From Mycolicibacillus trivialis (GTDB lineage Bacteria > Actinomycetota > Actinomycetes > Mycobacteriales > Mycobacteriaceae): a DNA stretch of 64,000 nt. The notes beneath the pieces were generated by a model that saw only the letters and a list, made by a program, of their open reading frames with translations, did no database searches and had not been told where the DNA came from. The translations under genes and the position numbers were made by a program. Position 1 is the stretch's first letter. The number at the start of each line of letters is the position of its first letter. Positions 19,678 to 33,326 of the stretch are shown here, piece by piece. The stretch lies in contig NZ_LQPZ01000006.1 of NCBI RefSeq assembly GCF_002102395.1, positions 84,990-148,989 of the forward strand, read 5' to 3'.

Positions 19678-21063
19678 ATGCGTTCGATCAGTTCGCGCGA
19701 GGAGATCGTCGAAGCCTTCGACGGCCTCGACGCCGCGCTGGACCGGGTGCTGACGCTGGACTGCGCCACGCTGAGCACCCGCGAACGCCTCGCGCTGCTG
19801 CAGCGCTGCGAGCGGGTGCGTCGCCGTCTCCCGGCCGTCGAGCACCCGTTGATCAACGAGGTGGTCCGAGGCGGCGAGCCCAGCGAACTCGGCGGCAGCG
19901 TGGCCCACGCGCTGGCCGATCAGTGCTCCCTCTCCCGCACCGACGCGACCCGCCGCATCCACGAGGCCGCCGACCTCGGACCGCGGCGCTCGCTGACCGG
20001 TGACCCGCTGCCGCCGCTGCTGGAGCACACGGCCGCCGGACAGCGCGCCGGGGACATCGGCCCCGCTCACATCAATGTCATCCGCGGCTTCCTGCACCAG
20101 CTGCCCGGCTTCGTCGACGCGGCCGCCCGGACCAAAGCCGAACAGGAACTGGCCCGCCACGCCCGCGACTTCCGGCCCGACCAGCTCGCCAAGCTCGCCC
20201 AGCGGCTGTCCGACTGCCTCAACCCCGACGGGAATTTCACCGACGAGGACCGGTCCCGGCGGCGCGGCCTGGTGCTGGGCAGGCAACAGGCCGACGGGAT
20301 GAGCGAACTGCGCGGCTACCTCAGCCCGGAGCTGCGCGCCACCCTGGAGGCCGCCTGGGCGAAGCTGGCCGCGCCCGGCATGTGCGACCCCGGGCAGGAG
20401 ACGCCCACCGTCGACGGCACGCCCAGCGCGGAGGCCGTCGAGGCCGACACCCGCAGCGCCGCCCAGCGCAACCACGACGGGCTGCTGGCCGGGCTGCGGG
20501 CTCTGCTGGCCTCCGGCAAGCTCGGCGCCCACAACGGGCTGCCCGCCACCGTCGTCATCACCACCACGTTGGCCGAGCTGGAATCGACGACCGGTCACGC
20601 GCTGACCGGCGGCGGCAGCCTGCTGCCGATGCGCGATGTGATCCGGATGGCCCGGCACGCCCACCACTACCTGGCGATCTTCGACAAGGGCAAGGCGGTG
20701 GCGCTCTACCACACCAAGCGGCTGGCTTCCGCGGGGCAGCGAATCGTCTTGTACGCCAAGGATCGTGGCTGCTCACACCCCGGCTGCGACGTATCGGGGT
20801 ACTACTGCGAGGTCCACCATGTGGAGGAATACTCGCGCAACCCCGAAACCGCGATGGAGAACCTGACCTTCGCTTGCGGGCCGCATCACACGCTGCTGAC
20901 GCCCGGCGGCTGGCGCACCCGGGTGAACAGTCGCGGCGAGACCGAGTGGATCCCTCCATTGCATATGCAGCGCGACCGGCCGCGCACAAACACTTTCCAT
21001 CACCCGGAGAAACTGCTGGGCGCCGACACCGACACCGACACCGAGGCCGACGACACCGGGTGA
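19678..21063 (+). CDS. 13E12-repeat family protein (DUF222 + HNH endonuclease)
   Basis: This 461-residue protein has the helical DUF222 region (about residues 30-330) and a C-terminal HNH nuclease core: [43 protein letters not shown], with paired Cys and the His-His and Asn residues in place. Members of this family occur in many copies in mycobacterial genomes and are linked with REP13E12 elements, one site of phage phiRv1 integration. Its role is unknown. It occupies the place where M. tuberculosis has Rv3007c and Rv3008, so the insertion is lineage-specific. It ends with an Asp/Thr-rich tail. Confidence 0.9.
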   Translation: MRSISSREEIVEAFDGLDAALDRVLTLDCATLSTRERLALLQRCERVRRRLPAVEHPLINEVVRGGEPSELGGSVAHALADQCSLSRTDATRRIHEAADLGPRRSLTGDPLPPLLEHTAAGQRAGDIGPAHINVIRGFLHQLPGFVDAAARTKAEQELARHARDFRPDQLAKLAQRLSDCLNPDGNFTDEDRSRRRGLVLGRQQADGMSELRGYLSPELRATLEAAWAKLAAPGMCDPGQETPTVDGTPSAEAVEADTRSAAQRNHDGLLAGLRALLASGKLGAHNGLPATVVITTTLAELESTTGHALTGGGSLLPMRDVIRMARHAHHYLAIFDKGKAVALYHTKRLASAGQRIVLYAKDRGCSHPGCDVSGYYCEVHHVEEYSRNPETAMENLTFACGPHHTLLTPGGWRTRVNSRGETEWIPPLHMQRDRPRTNTFHHPEKLLGADTDTDTEADDTG

Positions 21064-21068
21064 CCGGC

Positions 21069-22571
21069 TCAGCTACAGGCCGCCAGCACCAACTCGCGGA
21101 CCCGCGCGGCGTCGGCCTGTCCCTTGGTCGCCTTCATCACCGCACCGACGATGGCACCCGCGGCCTGCACCTTGCCGCCGCGGATCTTCTCCACCACGTC
21201 GGGCTGGGCGGCCAGCGCCTCGTCGACGGCGGCCTGGATCACCGAGTCGTCGCGCACCACCTCGAGTCCGCGGTCGGCCATCACCTGCTCGGGTTCGCCC
21301 TCACCGGCGAGCACCCCCTCGACCACCTGCCGCGCCAGCTTGTTGGAGAGCTTGCCGCCGTCGACCAGCGCCACCACCGCAGCCACCTGCTTGGGGGTGA
21401 TGGCCAGCGCGTCCAACTCGACGCCGGCTTCGTTGGCCTTCTGCACCAGAAAGTTTCCCCACCAGGCGCGGGCGGCCTCGCTGGGGGCGCCGTGCTCGAC
21501 GGTCGCGGCGACCAACTCGACAGCCCCGTTGTTGACCAGGTCGCGCATCACCTCGTCGGAGACGCCCCACTGCTCCTGGACGCGCTTACGCGCCAGCCAC
21601 GGCAGCTCCGGGATGGCGGCCCGCAACCCCTCGACCAGTTCCGCGTCCGGCGCCACCGGCTCCAGGTCGGGTTCGGGGAAATAGCGGTAATCCTCGGCGG
21701 TCTCCTTGGCGCGGCCCGGGCTGGTGTAACCCGCCTCGTGGAAGTGCCGGGTCTCCTGGGTCACGGTCCCGCCCGCGGTCAGCACCGCCCCCTGCCTGCG
21801 CATCTCGTAGGCGACGGCCACCTCCACGCTCTTGAGTGAGTTGACGTTCTTGGTTTCGGTGCGGGTGCCGAACTCCTCGGCGCCCGTGGGTTTGAGCGAG
21901 ACGTTGGCGTCGCAGCGCATCGAGCCCTGATCCATCCGCACGTCGGAGACGCCGAGCGCGCGAAGCAGGTCACGCAGCGCGGTGACGTAGGCGCGCGCGA
22001 TCTGCGGGGCCCGCTCCCCCGCCCCGACGATCGGGCGGGTGACGATCTCGATCAGCGGCACCCCGGAGCGGTTGTAGTCGATCAGCGACGCGGTGGCGCC
22101 CTCGATGCGGCCGGTCTCGCTGCCCAGGTGGGTCAACTTGCCGGTGTCCTCCTCCATGTGGGCGCGTTCGATCTCCACCCGCCAGGTCGAGCCGTCCTCC
22201 AGCGGCACGTCCAGGTAGCCGTCGATCGCGATCGGTTCGTCGTACTGGGAGATCTGGTAGTTCTTCGGCATGTCCGGGTAGAAGTAGTTCTTCCGGGCGA
22301 ACCGGCACCACGGCACGATCTCGCAGTTGAGCGCCAGCCCGATCCGGATCGCCGATTCCACCGCGGCCTCGTTGACCACCGGCAGCGAACCCGGCAGCCC
22401 CAGGCACACCGGGCAGACCTGGGTGTTGGGTTCGGCGCCGAACGTGGTGGCGCACCCGCAGAACATCTTGGTCGCCGTGGACAGTTCGACGTGGACCTCC
22501 AGGCCCAGCACGGGATCGAAACGCGCGATGACGTCGTCGTAGTCGAGCAGTTCGGTGGTGGCGGCGGTCAT
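21069..22571 (-). CDS. gatB: Asp-tRNA(Asn)/Glu-tRNA(Gln) amidotransferase subunit B
   Basis: This 500-residue subunit contains the tRNA-dependent kinase part of the amidotransferase, which phosphorylates misacylated Glu-tRNA-Gln before amide transfer. Visible features are [33 protein letters not shown] (Cys residues for Zn), [21 protein letters not shown] and the C-terminal YqeY-like tail domain ending [25 protein letters not shown] at 22571 is chosen from the family start; a longer frame has no support. gatA and gatC lie 4 kb further on in the same orientation. Confidence 0.97.
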   Translation of the reverse strand: MTAATTELLDYDDVIARFDPVLGLEVHVELSTATKMFCGCATTFGAEPNTQVCPVCLGLPGSLPVVNEAAVESAIRIGLALNCEIVPWCRFARKNYFYPDMPKNYQISQYDEPIAIDGYLDVPLEDGSTWRVEIERAHMEEDTGKLTHLGSETGRIEGATASLIDYNRSGVPLIEIVTRPIVGAGERAPQIARAYVTALRDLLRALGVSDVRMDQGSMRCDANVSLKPTGAEEFGTRTETKNVNSLKSVEVAVAYEMRRQGAVLTAGGTVTQETRHFHEAGYTSPGRAKETAEDYRYFPEPDLEPVAPDAELVEGLRAAIPELPWLARKRVQEQWGVSDEVMRDLVNNGAVELVAATVEHGAPSEAARAWWGNFLVQKANEAGVELDALAITPKQVAAVVALVDGGKLSNKLARQVVEGVLAGEGEPEQVMADRGLEVVRDDSVIQAAVDEALAAQPDVVEKIRGGKVQAAGAIVGAVMKATKGQADAARVRELVLAACS

Positions 22572-22628
22572 GGCTCCTGAGTCTATTCGGCTCCACGATC
22601 CCTCCGGCGCCACCCGGCCCGGCATCGG

Positions 22629-22634
22629 TAGGCT
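22629..22634 (+). promoter_or_regulatory. -10 box (TAGGCT), probably leaderless
   Basis: TAGGCT ends exactly six bases before the GTG start at 22641. Confidence 0.6.
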
Positions 22635-22640
22635 CGCCCC

Positions 22641-23288
22641 GTGTTAGGCGTGGGAACAAGGACTGCCGCGGCGCTCGGCGCCCTGATCGGCCTGATCACC
22701 GGGTGCCAGACCGCCGCCACCGGCACCGGCACCGGCACCGAGGTCATCCACGTCGTACCGGTGGACGGCGACGGGCATCCGGCCGACGGCTACCGGGTGA
22801 CCACCGAGGGCGGCGTCGTCGACGACTGCACCACCCCGTCGCCGTCGGCGGTGGCCGACGACATCTATCTCTGCTTCCCCTACGCGGCCGGCGCCTACCA
22901 GTGCTGGCCGTCGCCGCCGGAGTCGATGCTGTGCCTCTACGACCCGACCGAACGGCAACTGCGCCGGGTCACCTACACCGGCGACCTGCCGGAGGTCCAC
23001 CCGATCGACACACCCGAACCGCTCGCGTTGCGTCTCGACGACGGCACGCTGTGCTTCCTGCGCCACGGCGGCGCGTGGGGGGTGCGCACCGACGGCTACG
23101 AGGCCGCCTACGGCTGCTCGGGTGAGGACACGGTGTTGCGCCGGATGGAACCCGATGCCCCGCCCGCGGTCGACCGCAGCGAGTCGGAGTGGACGGTGCA
23201 GGTCGGCCCGGTAGGACGCGACGCCGACCCGGGACCGCCGCAGACCCGCACCGTGGCGACGGCCTGGTTCGCCGGTGACCCGGACTGA
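22641..23288 (+). CDS. Putative lipoprotein of unknown function
   Basis: This 215-residue protein starts with a short signal ([22 protein letters not shown]) whose LITGC is a plausible lipobox with Cys at about residue 22. The mature part has six further Cys in pairs (DDCTT, LCFPY, QCWPS, LCLYD, LCFLR, YGCSG), suggesting several disulfides in an exported domain. I do not recognise the family. It diverges from gatB and converges with tenA. Start choice follows the TAGGCT box. Confidence 0.7.
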   Translation: MLGVGTRTAAALGALIGLITGCQTAATGTGTGTEVIHVVPVDGDGHPADGYRVTTEGGVVDDCTTPSPSAVADDIYLCFPYAAGAYQCWPSPPESMLCLYDPTERQLRRVTYTGDLPEVHPIDTPEPLALRLDDGTLCFLRHGGAWGVRTDGYEAAYGCSGEDTVLRRMEPDAPPAVDRSESEWTVQVGPVGRDADPGPPQTRTVATAWFAGDPD

Positions 23289-23295
23289 GCCGGGC

Positions 23296-23964
23296 TCACA
23301 CCGGCCACTGCTCCATCCGGTGGGCGCTGTCCCAGAACATCCACTCGTAGCGGGCGGTGGTGTGGAAATGTCCGCGCATCGCGGCCAGCTCGTCGGCCGA
23401 GGCGCGCGCCCCGATCCGGTCGGTGACCGACAGCGCCGCCTCGACGACGTCCTGGAACCCGGCGTCGGCATAGGTGTCGATCCAGCGGCGGTACAGCGGG
23501 TCGGTGGAGCCGGTGGCCTGCAGGTGCTCGCCGACGCGCGCGTAGATCCAGTAGCACGGCAGCACGGCGGCGACCGCCTCGGCGTAGGAGCCGGCGTAGG
23601 CGGTGGCCAGCAGGTAGCTGACGTAGGCCTGGGTGGTCGGCGCGATAGGCGACGCGGCGGCTCGCTGCGCGTCCATCCCGAGGGCGTCGAGCAGTTCGTC
23701 GTGCATCTCCCGCTCGGCGGCCACCGCCTCACCGGCGTGTCGGGCGAACATCATCAGGTCGGCCTCGTCGGGCGCTTTGGCCGCGCACACCGCCAGCGCC
23801 TTGGCGTAGCCGCGCAGGTAGTGCGAGTCCTGCACGATGTAGTGCCGGAACCGGTCGCGGTCCAGCGATCCGTCGGTCAGTCCAGTGATGAACGGGTGTA
23901 CGCAGATACCGCGGTAGATCTCCTCGGCGTCGGTCCACAGCAGGTCACGGGTGCGGGAAGCCAT
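23296..23964 (-). CDS. tenA: TenA-family protein (thiaminase II-like)
   Basis: This 222-residue helical protein belongs to the TenA family, which hydrolyses thiamin breakdown products (aminopyrimidine salvage). The conserved elements are FITGLTDGSLDRDRFRHYIVQDSHYLRGYAKAL, the acidic EREMHDELL, and LPCYWIYARVGEHL, whose Cys matches the nucleophile of the TenA-C class. The C-terminal RYEWMFWDSAHRMEQWP closes the active site. No other thiamin genes are adjacent. ATG at 23964 fits the family start; the upstream frame extension does not. Confidence 0.88.
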   Translation of the reverse strand: MASRTRDLLWTDAEEIYRGICVHPFITGLTDGSLDRDRFRHYIVQDSHYLRGYAKALAVCAAKAPDEADLMMFARHAGEAVAAEREMHDELLDALGMDAQRAAASPIAPTTQAYVSYLLATAYAGSYAEAVAAVLPCYWIYARVGEHLQATGSTDPLYRRWIDTYADAGFQDVVEAALSVTDRIGARASADELAAMRGHFHTTARYEWMFWDSAHRMEQWPV

Positions 23965-24062
23965 GGAGCCCACCGTATCCGACTCGCCACAGCGAGTCCG
24001 TCTGCCTGCGAACGCCATTCGTGGCTCGCTAGAATCGGGCACCGAGACCTCCGGGAGGATCG

Positions 24063-24449
24063 ATGAGCGAACGCAATGTGCTCGGCGGCGAGCTGCAGCC
24101 GTGCGGCACCGATCCGGTCACCGGTTTCTACCGCGACGGCTGCTGTTCGAGCGGCCCGGAGGACGTCGGGCTGCACACCATCTGCGCGGTGGTCAGCGCG
24201 GAGTTCCTCGACCATCAGCGCTCGATCGGCAACGACCTGTCCACACCGGTACCGCAGTACCGGTTTCCGGGTCTGGTGCCGGGCGATCGCTGGTGCGTGA
24301 CGGCCCGCAACTGGCTGCGCGCCCACCGCGACGGCCGGGCCGCGCCGGTGGTGCTGGCGGCCACCCACGAACGCACACTGGACGCGGTGCCGCTGGAGGT
24401 GTTGCGCGGCTACGCCGTCGACGTGCCCGACGACCTCGGCGACCTGTAG
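24063..24449 (+). CDS. DUF2237 family protein
   Basis: This 128-residue protein matches the DUF2237 pattern: MSERNVLGGELQPC, TGFYRDGCC, GLHTICAVVSAEFLDHQRSIGNDLSTP, FPGLVPGDRWCVTARNWLRA and VVLAATHERTL. The conserved Cys and His residues could be functional, but no activity is known. A GGGAGG site precedes the ATG. It converges with pfkA, five bases apart. Confidence 0.88.
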   Translation: MSERNVLGGELQPCGTDPVTGFYRDGCCSSGPEDVGLHTICAVVSAEFLDHQRSIGNDLSTPVPQYRFPGLVPGDRWCVTARNWLRAHRDGRAAPVVLAATHERTLDAVPLEVLRGYAVDVPDDLGDL

Positions 24450-24454
24450 AACGG

Positions 24455-25486
24455 CTAGCCGAAGAACGCGGCGGCGTCGTCGTAGCGGCTCTGCGGCACC
24501 AGCTTGAGCTGGCGCACCGCGTCGGCCAGCGGGACCCGGCCGATGTCCGGGCCGCGCAGCGACACCATCATCCCGTACTCGCCGGCGTGGGCGGCGTCGG
24601 CCGCGTTGACCCCGAACCGGGTGGCCAGCACCCGGTCGAACGGGGTGGGGGTGCCTCCGCGCTGCACGTGGCCCAGCACGGTGACCCGCACCTCCTTTTT
24701 GACCCGCTGCTCGAGTTCGATCGCCAGCTGGGCGGCCACGCCGGTGAACCGCTCGTGACCGAACTCGTCGGTGCCTCCGGCACGTAGCTCCATCGAGCCG
24801 GCGGCGGGCTTGGCGCCCTCGGCGACCACGCAGATGAAGTGCGAGGAACCGTGCTGGAACCGCTTTTTGACCAGCCGGCACACGTCGTCGATGTCGAACG
24901 GCTGCTCGGGGATGAGGATGGCGTGGGCGCCGGCGGCCAGCCCGGAGTTCAGCGCGATCCACCCCGCGTGGCGTCCCATCACCTCCACCAGCATCACCCG
25001 CTGGTGGGATTCGGCGGTGGAATGCAGCCGGTCGATGGCGTCGGTGGCGACGGTCAGCGCGGTGTCGTGGCCGAATGTGACGTCGGTGCAGTCGATGTCG
25101 TTGTCGATGGTCTTGGGCACCCCGACCACCGGGACGTTCTCTTCGGACAGCCAGTGCGCGGCGGTCAGCGTTCCCTCTCCACCGATCGGGATCAACACGT
25201 CGATCCCGTTGTCGTCGAGGGTCTGTTTGATCTGGCTCAGTCCGGCCCGCAGCTTGTCCGGGTGCACCCGCGCGGTGCCCAGCACGGTGCCGCCCTTGGT
25301 GAGCAGCCGGTCGTTGCGGTCGTCGTTGTAGAGCTGGATGCGCCGGTTCTCCAGCAGGCCGCGCCAGCCGTCCTCGAACCCGACCACGCTGGAGTTGTAG
25401 CGCGCGTCGCAGGTCCGCACGATCGCTCGGATGACGGCATTGAGGCCCGGGCAGTCACCACCGCCGGTGAGGATTCCGATTCGCAT
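24455..25486 (-). CDS. pfkA: ATP-dependent 6-phosphofructokinase
   Basis: This 343-residue enzyme commits fructose-6-phosphate to glycolysis. The ATP-binding start is [23 protein letters not shown], the catalytic segment is [16 protein letters not shown], and substrate contacts include [12 protein letters not shown] and [16 protein letters not shown]. The acidic DNDID rather than a Lys-bearing motif is the ATP-type version. Length is normal for bacterial PfkA. The ATG at 25486 is the family start. Confidence 0.96.
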   Translation of the reverse strand: MRIGILTGGGDCPGLNAVIRAIVRTCDARYNSSVVGFEDGWRGLLENRRIQLYNDDRNDRLLTKGGTVLGTARVHPDKLRAGLSQIKQTLDDNGIDVLIPIGGEGTLTAAHWLSEENVPVVGVPKTIDNDIDCTDVTFGHDTALTVATDAIDRLHSTAESHQRVMLVEVMGRHAGWIALNSGLAAGAHAILIPEQPFDIDDVCRLVKKRFQHGSSHFICVVAEGAKPAAGSMELRAGGTDEFGHERFTGVAAQLAIELEQRVKKEVRVTVLGHVQRGGTPTPFDRVLATRFGVNAADAAHAGEYGMMVSLRGPDIGRVPLADAVRQLKLVPQSRYDDAAAFFG

Positions 25487-25638
25487 GTCACCCATCTTGC
25501 CGGGTCGGCGCCGCGGGTGCGCGACGATGCCGGTCCCGGCGGAGGTGTGTGCCCCGTGCCCGCCCTCGTCGCCGTGAGTCTGCGCGTGGTGATGTGTCGT
25601 GCGCGTTGCGCTGTCACCGGTGCACGCTGCGGGGCTGC

Positions 25639-25751
25639 GGTGTGAACGAGGGAGTCGAACCCTCTGCACTGCCCTTCGTGCGCCGTAGAGACCGGACTTG
25701 GCCCGCCGGTCGGGGCTCGCGCACGCTCCCGCGGCAACTACCTGCCACACC
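25639..25751 (-). ncRNA. tRNA-like element of unknown nature
   Basis: Just after the stop codon of the next gene, the minus strand contains GGTGTG at one end and CACACC at the other, able to pair. Near the second end there is a perfect T arm (GAGGG-TTCGACT-CCCTC). The 113 bases between the ends also contain GGCA/TGCC and GACCGG/CCGGTC stems. No standard anticodon arm can be drawn, so it is not a normal tRNA. It could be a decayed tRNA, an attachment-site remnant or a structured 3' untranslated RNA. Confidence 0.3.
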
Positions 25752-25758
25752 TCGGGGA

Positions 25759-26229
25759 TCACTCGAGCAGATCCACCTCCCAGTTGGCTCGCTGGATCCG
25801 GACGTCGAGCTCGCGCAGCGCCTTGGCGACCTCGTCGGCACGCGACCGCAGCTCGGCGACCGGCAGCGCGGAGAGCATCTTCAGCTCCGAGCGCAACTGA
25901 CGCGTGTACCCGCCCTGGTTGTTGCCGGCAGCGGCGTCGGCGGCGTTGGTGAGCAGCTGGTAGCGCAACCGCAGCGCGTCGCGGCGGGCCAGCGCGTCGG
26001 TCAGCGTCCCGTCCGCGCCCAGCGCGGTGGCCGCGTTGGTGCGGTTGATCCGGCGCAGCACGGTCTGGTAGCTCTCGATCGCCGTGTCGGCCTCGGCGAG
26101 CAGGCTCGCCGCGTCCTCGGCGGGCTCCTCGCCCTCCTGGTAACGGGCGTTGTTGATGATGCGGGTGCGCAGCTGTTCGACGCGGCGCACCGCGTTCGCC
26201 CGCGCCGAGAGCGCTTCGGCCAGCTTCAC
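25759..26229 (-). CDS. DIP1984-family protein
   Basis: This 156-residue, mostly helical and highly charged protein matches the DIP1984 (septicolysin-like) family: [64 protein letters not shown] and [17 protein letters not shown]. No molecular function is established. The start is GTG at 26229, after GGGGAG; longer open frame upstream is not family sequence. It lies between gatA and pfkA on the same strand and is not part of either complex. Confidence 0.8.
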   Translation of the reverse strand: MKLAEALSARANAVRRVEQLRTRIINNARYQEGEEPAEDAASLLAEADTAIESYQTVLRRINRTNAATALGADGTLTDALARRDALRLRYQLLTNAADAAAGNNQGGYTRQLRSELKMLSALPVAELRSRADEVAKALRELDVRIQRANWEVDLLE

Positions 26230-26314
26230 GATCGGCTCCCCTCGTCCGCTGTGGTCGCCTGCCATCCTCGCACCGCGGGCCGGCCCCCGCGAACGGTTTT
26301 TGGGCCCGGTCCGG

Positions 26315-27808
26315 CTACAGGGTCGGGGCGACGGGAAGCTCCCCGCGTGCCGCCTCGAAGGCCGCGCCCACCTGGTAGAGGCGGTCATCGGCCAGCGGCG
26401 GAGCCATGATCTGCAGCCCGACCGGCAGGCCGTCGTCGGCGGACAGGCCGGAGGGCACCGACATCGCGCAGTGCCCGGCGAGGTTCATCGGCAGCGTGCA
26501 CAGGTCGAAGAAGTACATCGCCAGCGGGTCGTCGATCTTCTCGCCCAGTTTGAACGCGGTGCTCGGCGTCGTCGGCGACACCAGCACGTCGACGTTCTGG
26601 TAGGCGGCGTCGAGGTCGCGGGCGACCAGGGTGCGCACCTTCTGGGCCTGGTTGTAGTAGGCGTCGTAGTAGCCGGCCGACAGTGCATAGGTGCCGATCA
26701 TGATGCGCCGCTTGACTTCCGGGCCGAATCCGGCCGCCCGGGTCAACGCCATGACCTCCTCGGCGCTGCGGGTGCCGTCGTCGCCGACGCGCAGCCCGAA
26801 GCGCATCGCGTCGAAGCGGGCCAGGTTGCTGGAGACCTCCGAAGGCATGATCAGGTAGTAGGCGGCCAGCGCGTGTTCGAGGTTCGGGCAGTCCACCTCG
26901 CTGACCTGCGCGCCGAGTTCGGTGAGCCGGTCCACCGCGGCCTCGAACGACGCCAGCACCCCGGGCTGATAGCCCTCGCCGCTGCGCAACTGGCGCACCA
27001 CCCCGACCCGCACGCCGCGCAGATCGCCGGTGGCGCCGACCTGGGCTGCGGCGATCAGATCGGGGATCTCGGCGGTCACCGAGGTGGAGTCGCGGGCGTC
27101 GTGCCCGGCGATCACCTGGTGCAGCAGGGCGGCGTCGCGCACCGTGCGGGCGCACGGCCCGCCCTGGTCCAGCGACGACGCGCACGCGATCAGCCCGTAG
27201 CGGCTGACGGTGCCGTAGGTGGGTTTGACCCCGACGGTGGCGGTGAGCGCCGCCGGTTGGCGGATCGAGCCGCCGGTGTCGGTGCCGATCGCCAGCGGCG
27301 CCTGGAACGCGGCCAGCGCGGTCGCGCTGCCGCCGCCGGAGCCGCCGGGCACCCGGTCGGTGTCCCACGGGTTGCGGGTCACCTGGTAGGCGGAGTTCTC
27401 GGTGGAGGAGCCCATCGCGAACTCGTCCATGTTCGTCTTGCCCAGGATGGGGATGCCGGCGGCGCGCAGCCGCATGGTCACGGTGGCGTCGTAGGGGGCG
27501 TGCCAGCCCGCGAGGATCTTCGAGGCGCAGGTGGTGGGCATGTCCACCGTGGTGAACACGTCCTTGAGCGCCAGCGGCACCCCGGCCAGCGGGGAGGCCA
27601 GCTGTTCGCCGGCGGCGATTGCGGCGTCCACGGCGGCGGCGGCGGCCAGCGCGGCGTCGGCGGCGACGTGCAGGAAGGCGCCGTAGCGCTCGTCGGTGGC
27701 GTGGATCTGGTCCAGGCAGGCCTGGGTGATCTCGACCGACGAGAGCTCACCGGCGGCGATGCCCGCGGCCAGCGTGGCGGCGTCGGAACGGACCAGGTCG
27801 TCGGTCAT
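26315..27808 (-). CDS. gatA: Glu-tRNA(Gln) amidotransferase subunit A (amidase)
   Basis: This 497-residue amidase-signature enzyme releases ammonia from glutamine for GatB. The catalytic Ser-cisSer-Lys set is visible: Lys in [12 protein letters not shown] near residue 80, and the serines in [34 protein letters not shown] around residues 155-185. Its ATG overlaps the gatC stop codon as ATGA, so gatC and gatA are translated as a coupled pair. Confidence 0.97.
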   Translation of the reverse strand: MTDDLVRSDAATLAAGIAAGELSSVEITQACLDQIHATDERYGAFLHVAADAALAAAAAVDAAIAAGEQLASPLAGVPLALKDVFTTVDMPTTCASKILAGWHAPYDATVTMRLRAAGIPILGKTNMDEFAMGSSTENSAYQVTRNPWDTDRVPGGSGGGSATALAAFQAPLAIGTDTGGSIRQPAALTATVGVKPTYGTVSRYGLIACASSLDQGGPCARTVRDAALLHQVIAGHDARDSTSVTAEIPDLIAAAQVGATGDLRGVRVGVVRQLRSGEGYQPGVLASFEAAVDRLTELGAQVSEVDCPNLEHALAAYYLIMPSEVSSNLARFDAMRFGLRVGDDGTRSAEEVMALTRAAGFGPEVKRRIMIGTYALSAGYYDAYYNQAQKVRTLVARDLDAAYQNVDVLVSPTTPSTAFKLGEKIDDPLAMYFFDLCTLPMNLAGHCAMSVPSGLSADDGLPVGLQIMAPPLADDRLYQVGAAFEAARGELPVAPTL

Positions 27809-28119
27809 TTCGCTGCTCCGGGGGTCTCGTCGCCGAGGATCTGCGGGACCGCGAAGCGGCCCTCGGCGGTCGCCGGTGCGCCCGCCAGCGCCTGGTGCTG
27901 GGTCAGGCCCATCCGCACCCGGTCGGGGCGGGTGACGTTGACGTCGGGCAGCGGGTTGCCGGTGGGGGCGACGCCCTCGACGTCGGCGGACTGGATGCTG
28001 CTGACGTGGGCCAGGATGGCGTCCAACTGGCCGGCGAACCCGTCGAGTTCGTCGTCGGTCAACGCCAGCCGGGCCAGTTTGGCCAGGTGGGCCACCTCGT
28101 CACGGGAGATCTTCGACAC
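27805..28119 (-). CDS. gatC: Glu-tRNA(Gln) amidotransferase subunit C
   Basis: This 104-residue protein wraps around GatA and stabilises the complex. The family sequence [37 protein letters not shown] covers the N-terminal helices, and the C-terminal half ends near [11 protein letters not shown] chose GTG at 28119 because the extension to 28182 is Pro/Arg-rich and not part of the family. Confidence 0.95.
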   Translation of the reverse strand: MSKISRDEVAHLAKLARLALTDDELDGFAGQLDAILAHVSSIQSADVEGVAPTGNPLPDVNVTRPDRVRMGLTQHQALAGAPATAEGRFAVPQILGDETPGAAK

Positions 28120-28256
28120 GGCCGCCAAGCCTAGTCGCGGGCGCGGGCCGGGCCGGACACGGCCCGGCACGGGGCGCGACAAAACCTCCCAGCGCGGGCG
28201 CGGGCCGGGCCGGAGAGACCCCGGCCGGCAACCCGCGCTGTGCGAGAGTTGACGGT

Positions 28257-28916
28257 GTGACGACGTTTCTGATGCGGGTGCAGCTGCCCGACCGGCCCGG
28301 GTCCCTGGGGTCGCTGGCGGTGGCGCTGGGCGCGGTCGGCGTCGACATCCTGTCGCTCGACGTCCTGGAGCGCAGCGCGGGCAGCGCGGTGGACGACCTG
28401 GTGGTGGAGTTGCCGGCCGGTGGCATGCCCGACCGGCTGATCAGCGCCGCCGAGGCGCTGCCCGGCGTGCGGGTGGACAGCGTGCGTCCGCACACCGGCA
28501 TGCTGGACGCGCACCGCGAACTCGAGCTCATCGACCACATCGCCGCCGCAGGCGGGCGCGCGGGCAAGCTGCAGGTGCTCGTCGACGGTGCGCCGCGGGT
28601 GCTGCGCGCCGGCTGGTGCGCGGTGGTGCAGGGCTCCGACGACGGAGTGACCCGGCTCGCGGGCAGCGGCAGCGCGCCGGAGACCCAGGTGCGGGTGGCG
28701 CCGTGGCTGCCGCTGCACCGGCCCACCACGTTGGACCTCGAGGCGGATTGGGTGCCCGAGGTCTGGCGGGAGCTCGACACCGCGCTGGCCGCCGCCCCGC
28801 TGGGCGACCCGCGCACCGCGATCGTGCTGGGCCGGCCCGGCGGGCCGGGTTTCCGGGCCTCGGAGGTGGCGCGGCTGGGCTATCTGGCCGGGATCGTCGC
28901 CACCTTGCTGCGCTGA
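28257..28916 (+). CDS. ACT-domain protein (Rv3013-like)
   Basis: This 219-residue protein begins with an ACT domain ([37 protein letters not shown], residues 4-40), normally a sensor of amino acids or related ligands, followed by about 130 residues without a recognised enzyme domain. It diverges from gatC and corresponds in position to Rv3013 of M. tuberculosis. A regulatory role is inferred from the domain only. GTG at 28257 is the start. Confidence 0.8.
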   Translation: MTTFLMRVQLPDRPGSLGSLAVALGAVGVDILSLDVLERSAGSAVDDLVVELPAGGMPDRLISAAEALPGVRVDSVRPHTGMLDAHRELELIDHIAAAGGRAGKLQVLVDGAPRVLRAGWCAVVQGSDDGVTRLAGSGSAPETQVRVAPWLPLHRPTTLDLEADWVPEVWRELDTALAAAPLGDPRTAIVLGRPGGPGFRASEVARLGYLAGIVATLLR

Positions 28917-28961
28917 GCGACCTGCGCTGAGCGACCGCGCCGAGCCGCCCGCGCAGAGCGA

Positions 28962-30086
28962 TCAGCTCAGCGTGGCGGTCGGCGGACTGGTCGACACGTC
29001 GGCCTTGCCGTAGATCGTGGTGGACACCGTGCCGGTGACGTCGCCGCCATCGCGTTTCTTGGCCTTCAGCGGCCAGTCCACCGTGCCGTCGAAGCGCACC
29101 GACATGTCGTACTGGCTGAAGCTGTCCAGCTTGAGCGGGCTGAGGTCGGGCATGCCCCACTCGACGGTGTTCTCGGCCGCCTCGCTGCGGCTGACCCGTT
29201 GCGGGCAGTTCGGCGGCGAGAGCGCACGCGACTTGTTGCACTCGGTGATTGCCGCCTTGATCGCGGTCATCACCCCCTGCCTGCCCTGGTCGCTCAGGTC
29301 GAACTCGACGTTCAGCGAACTGAACGACGCGTAGCTGAACCCGTTGAGCAACATCGGTTCCGAGTCGACCTTGAGGTTCTTGTTGGTGCTGGCCAGGTCC
29401 AGCCAGCCCGGGAAGACGTACGCGGCCGAGTCCACCGGCTTGCCGAACAGGGTCAGCGTCTCCATCGGGGTGTCGCGGGTGCGGGTGGGCGGCTCGATCT
29501 TGATCGCGGCCTGCTTGAGCTTCCACTGCTTGTCGGACCGCTCCATCTGGATCGTCTCGTCGGAGACCTTGTCGCCGAACTTCACCCGCACGTGCACGCT
29601 GGCCATGCTGATGAAGCTGGCGGCGTCGTCGCTGAGGATCTGGATGTCGCTGATCGGCATCTTCTCGATCTGCTTCTTGAGGATCTCGTCGGTGAGCAGG
29701 TCGGTGGAGCCGGGCTGGTCGAGGCCGTAGGACAGCGCGGCTTCGGCGTCGCCGCGGCTCAGCGCCTCCAGGTAGCCGGTCAGCGCCTCGCCTGGGGTGC
29801 CGTCCTTGCCGCCGCCACCGCCCAGCGTGACCACCGCGATCACCGCGGCCACCAGCACGACGACGCCGGTGATCGCCAGGCCGATGAACAGCGGTTTGCG
29901 GTTGCGGCTCGGTGGCGGTCCACCCTGCCACGGCGCGGCACCGGCCGGCGGGTAGCCCGGCGGGGGCGGGTAGCCGGGCTGGTACCCCGGCTGGGGCTGG
30001 TACCCCGGCGCGGGCTGATAGCCGGGCGGGGGGAACTGCGGGTCGCCGGGCTGGCTCCCCGGGTACCCACCGGGTCCGAACGACAT
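28962..30086 (-). CDS. Membrane protein with Pro/Tyr-rich tail and exported DUF4878-like domain
   Basis: This 374-residue protein has a cytoplasmic tail rich in PGYQP repeats (residues 1-60), one membrane segment (PLFIGLAITGVVVLVAAVIAVVTLG) and an exported region of about 280 residues. Just after the membrane GTPGEALTGYLEALSRGDAEAALSYG resembles the DUF4878/NTF2-like lumenal domain common in mycobacterial proteins. The rest is not recognised; a pair of Cys (TECNK, PPNCP) could bond. It lies behind ligA on the same strand, 126 bases away. Confidence 0.75.
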   Translation of the reverse strand: MSFGPGGYPGSQPGDPQFPPPGYQPAPGYQPQPGYQPGYPPPPGYPPAGAAPWQGGPPPSRNRKPLFIGLAITGVVVLVAAVIAVVTLGGGGGKDGTPGEALTGYLEALSRGDAEAALSYGLDQPGSTDLLTDEILKKQIEKMPISDIQILSDDAASFISMASVHVRVKFGDKVSDETIQMERSDKQWKLKQAAIKIEPPTRTRDTPMETLTLFGKPVDSAAYVFPGWLDLASTNKNLKVDSEPMLLNGFSYASFSSLNVEFDLSDQGRQGVMTAIKAAITECNKSRALSPPNCPQRVSRSEAAENTVEWGMPDLSPLKLDSFSQYDMSVRFDGTVDWPLKAKKRDGGDVTGTVSTTIYGKADVSTSPPTATLS

Positions 30087-30212
30087 GGGGCTCCTCTCAC
30101 CGCGGAGCGCCGATCACCCCCGCAAAGGTTGTCGCCGCCCGCCGGGCCGGGCGGGCCGCGCTCAGTTTAACCAGGCCACGACCACCGGCCGCACGGTGTT
30201 TTCCCGGTGTGC

Positions 30213-33322
<3,110 letters not shown>

Positions 33323-33326
33323 CGGC

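Noticed and set aside
25639..25751. tRNA-Sec gene
   Set aside because: The T arm (TTCGACT) and long length resemble selC, but there is no TCA anticodon and no 8-base acceptor stem.
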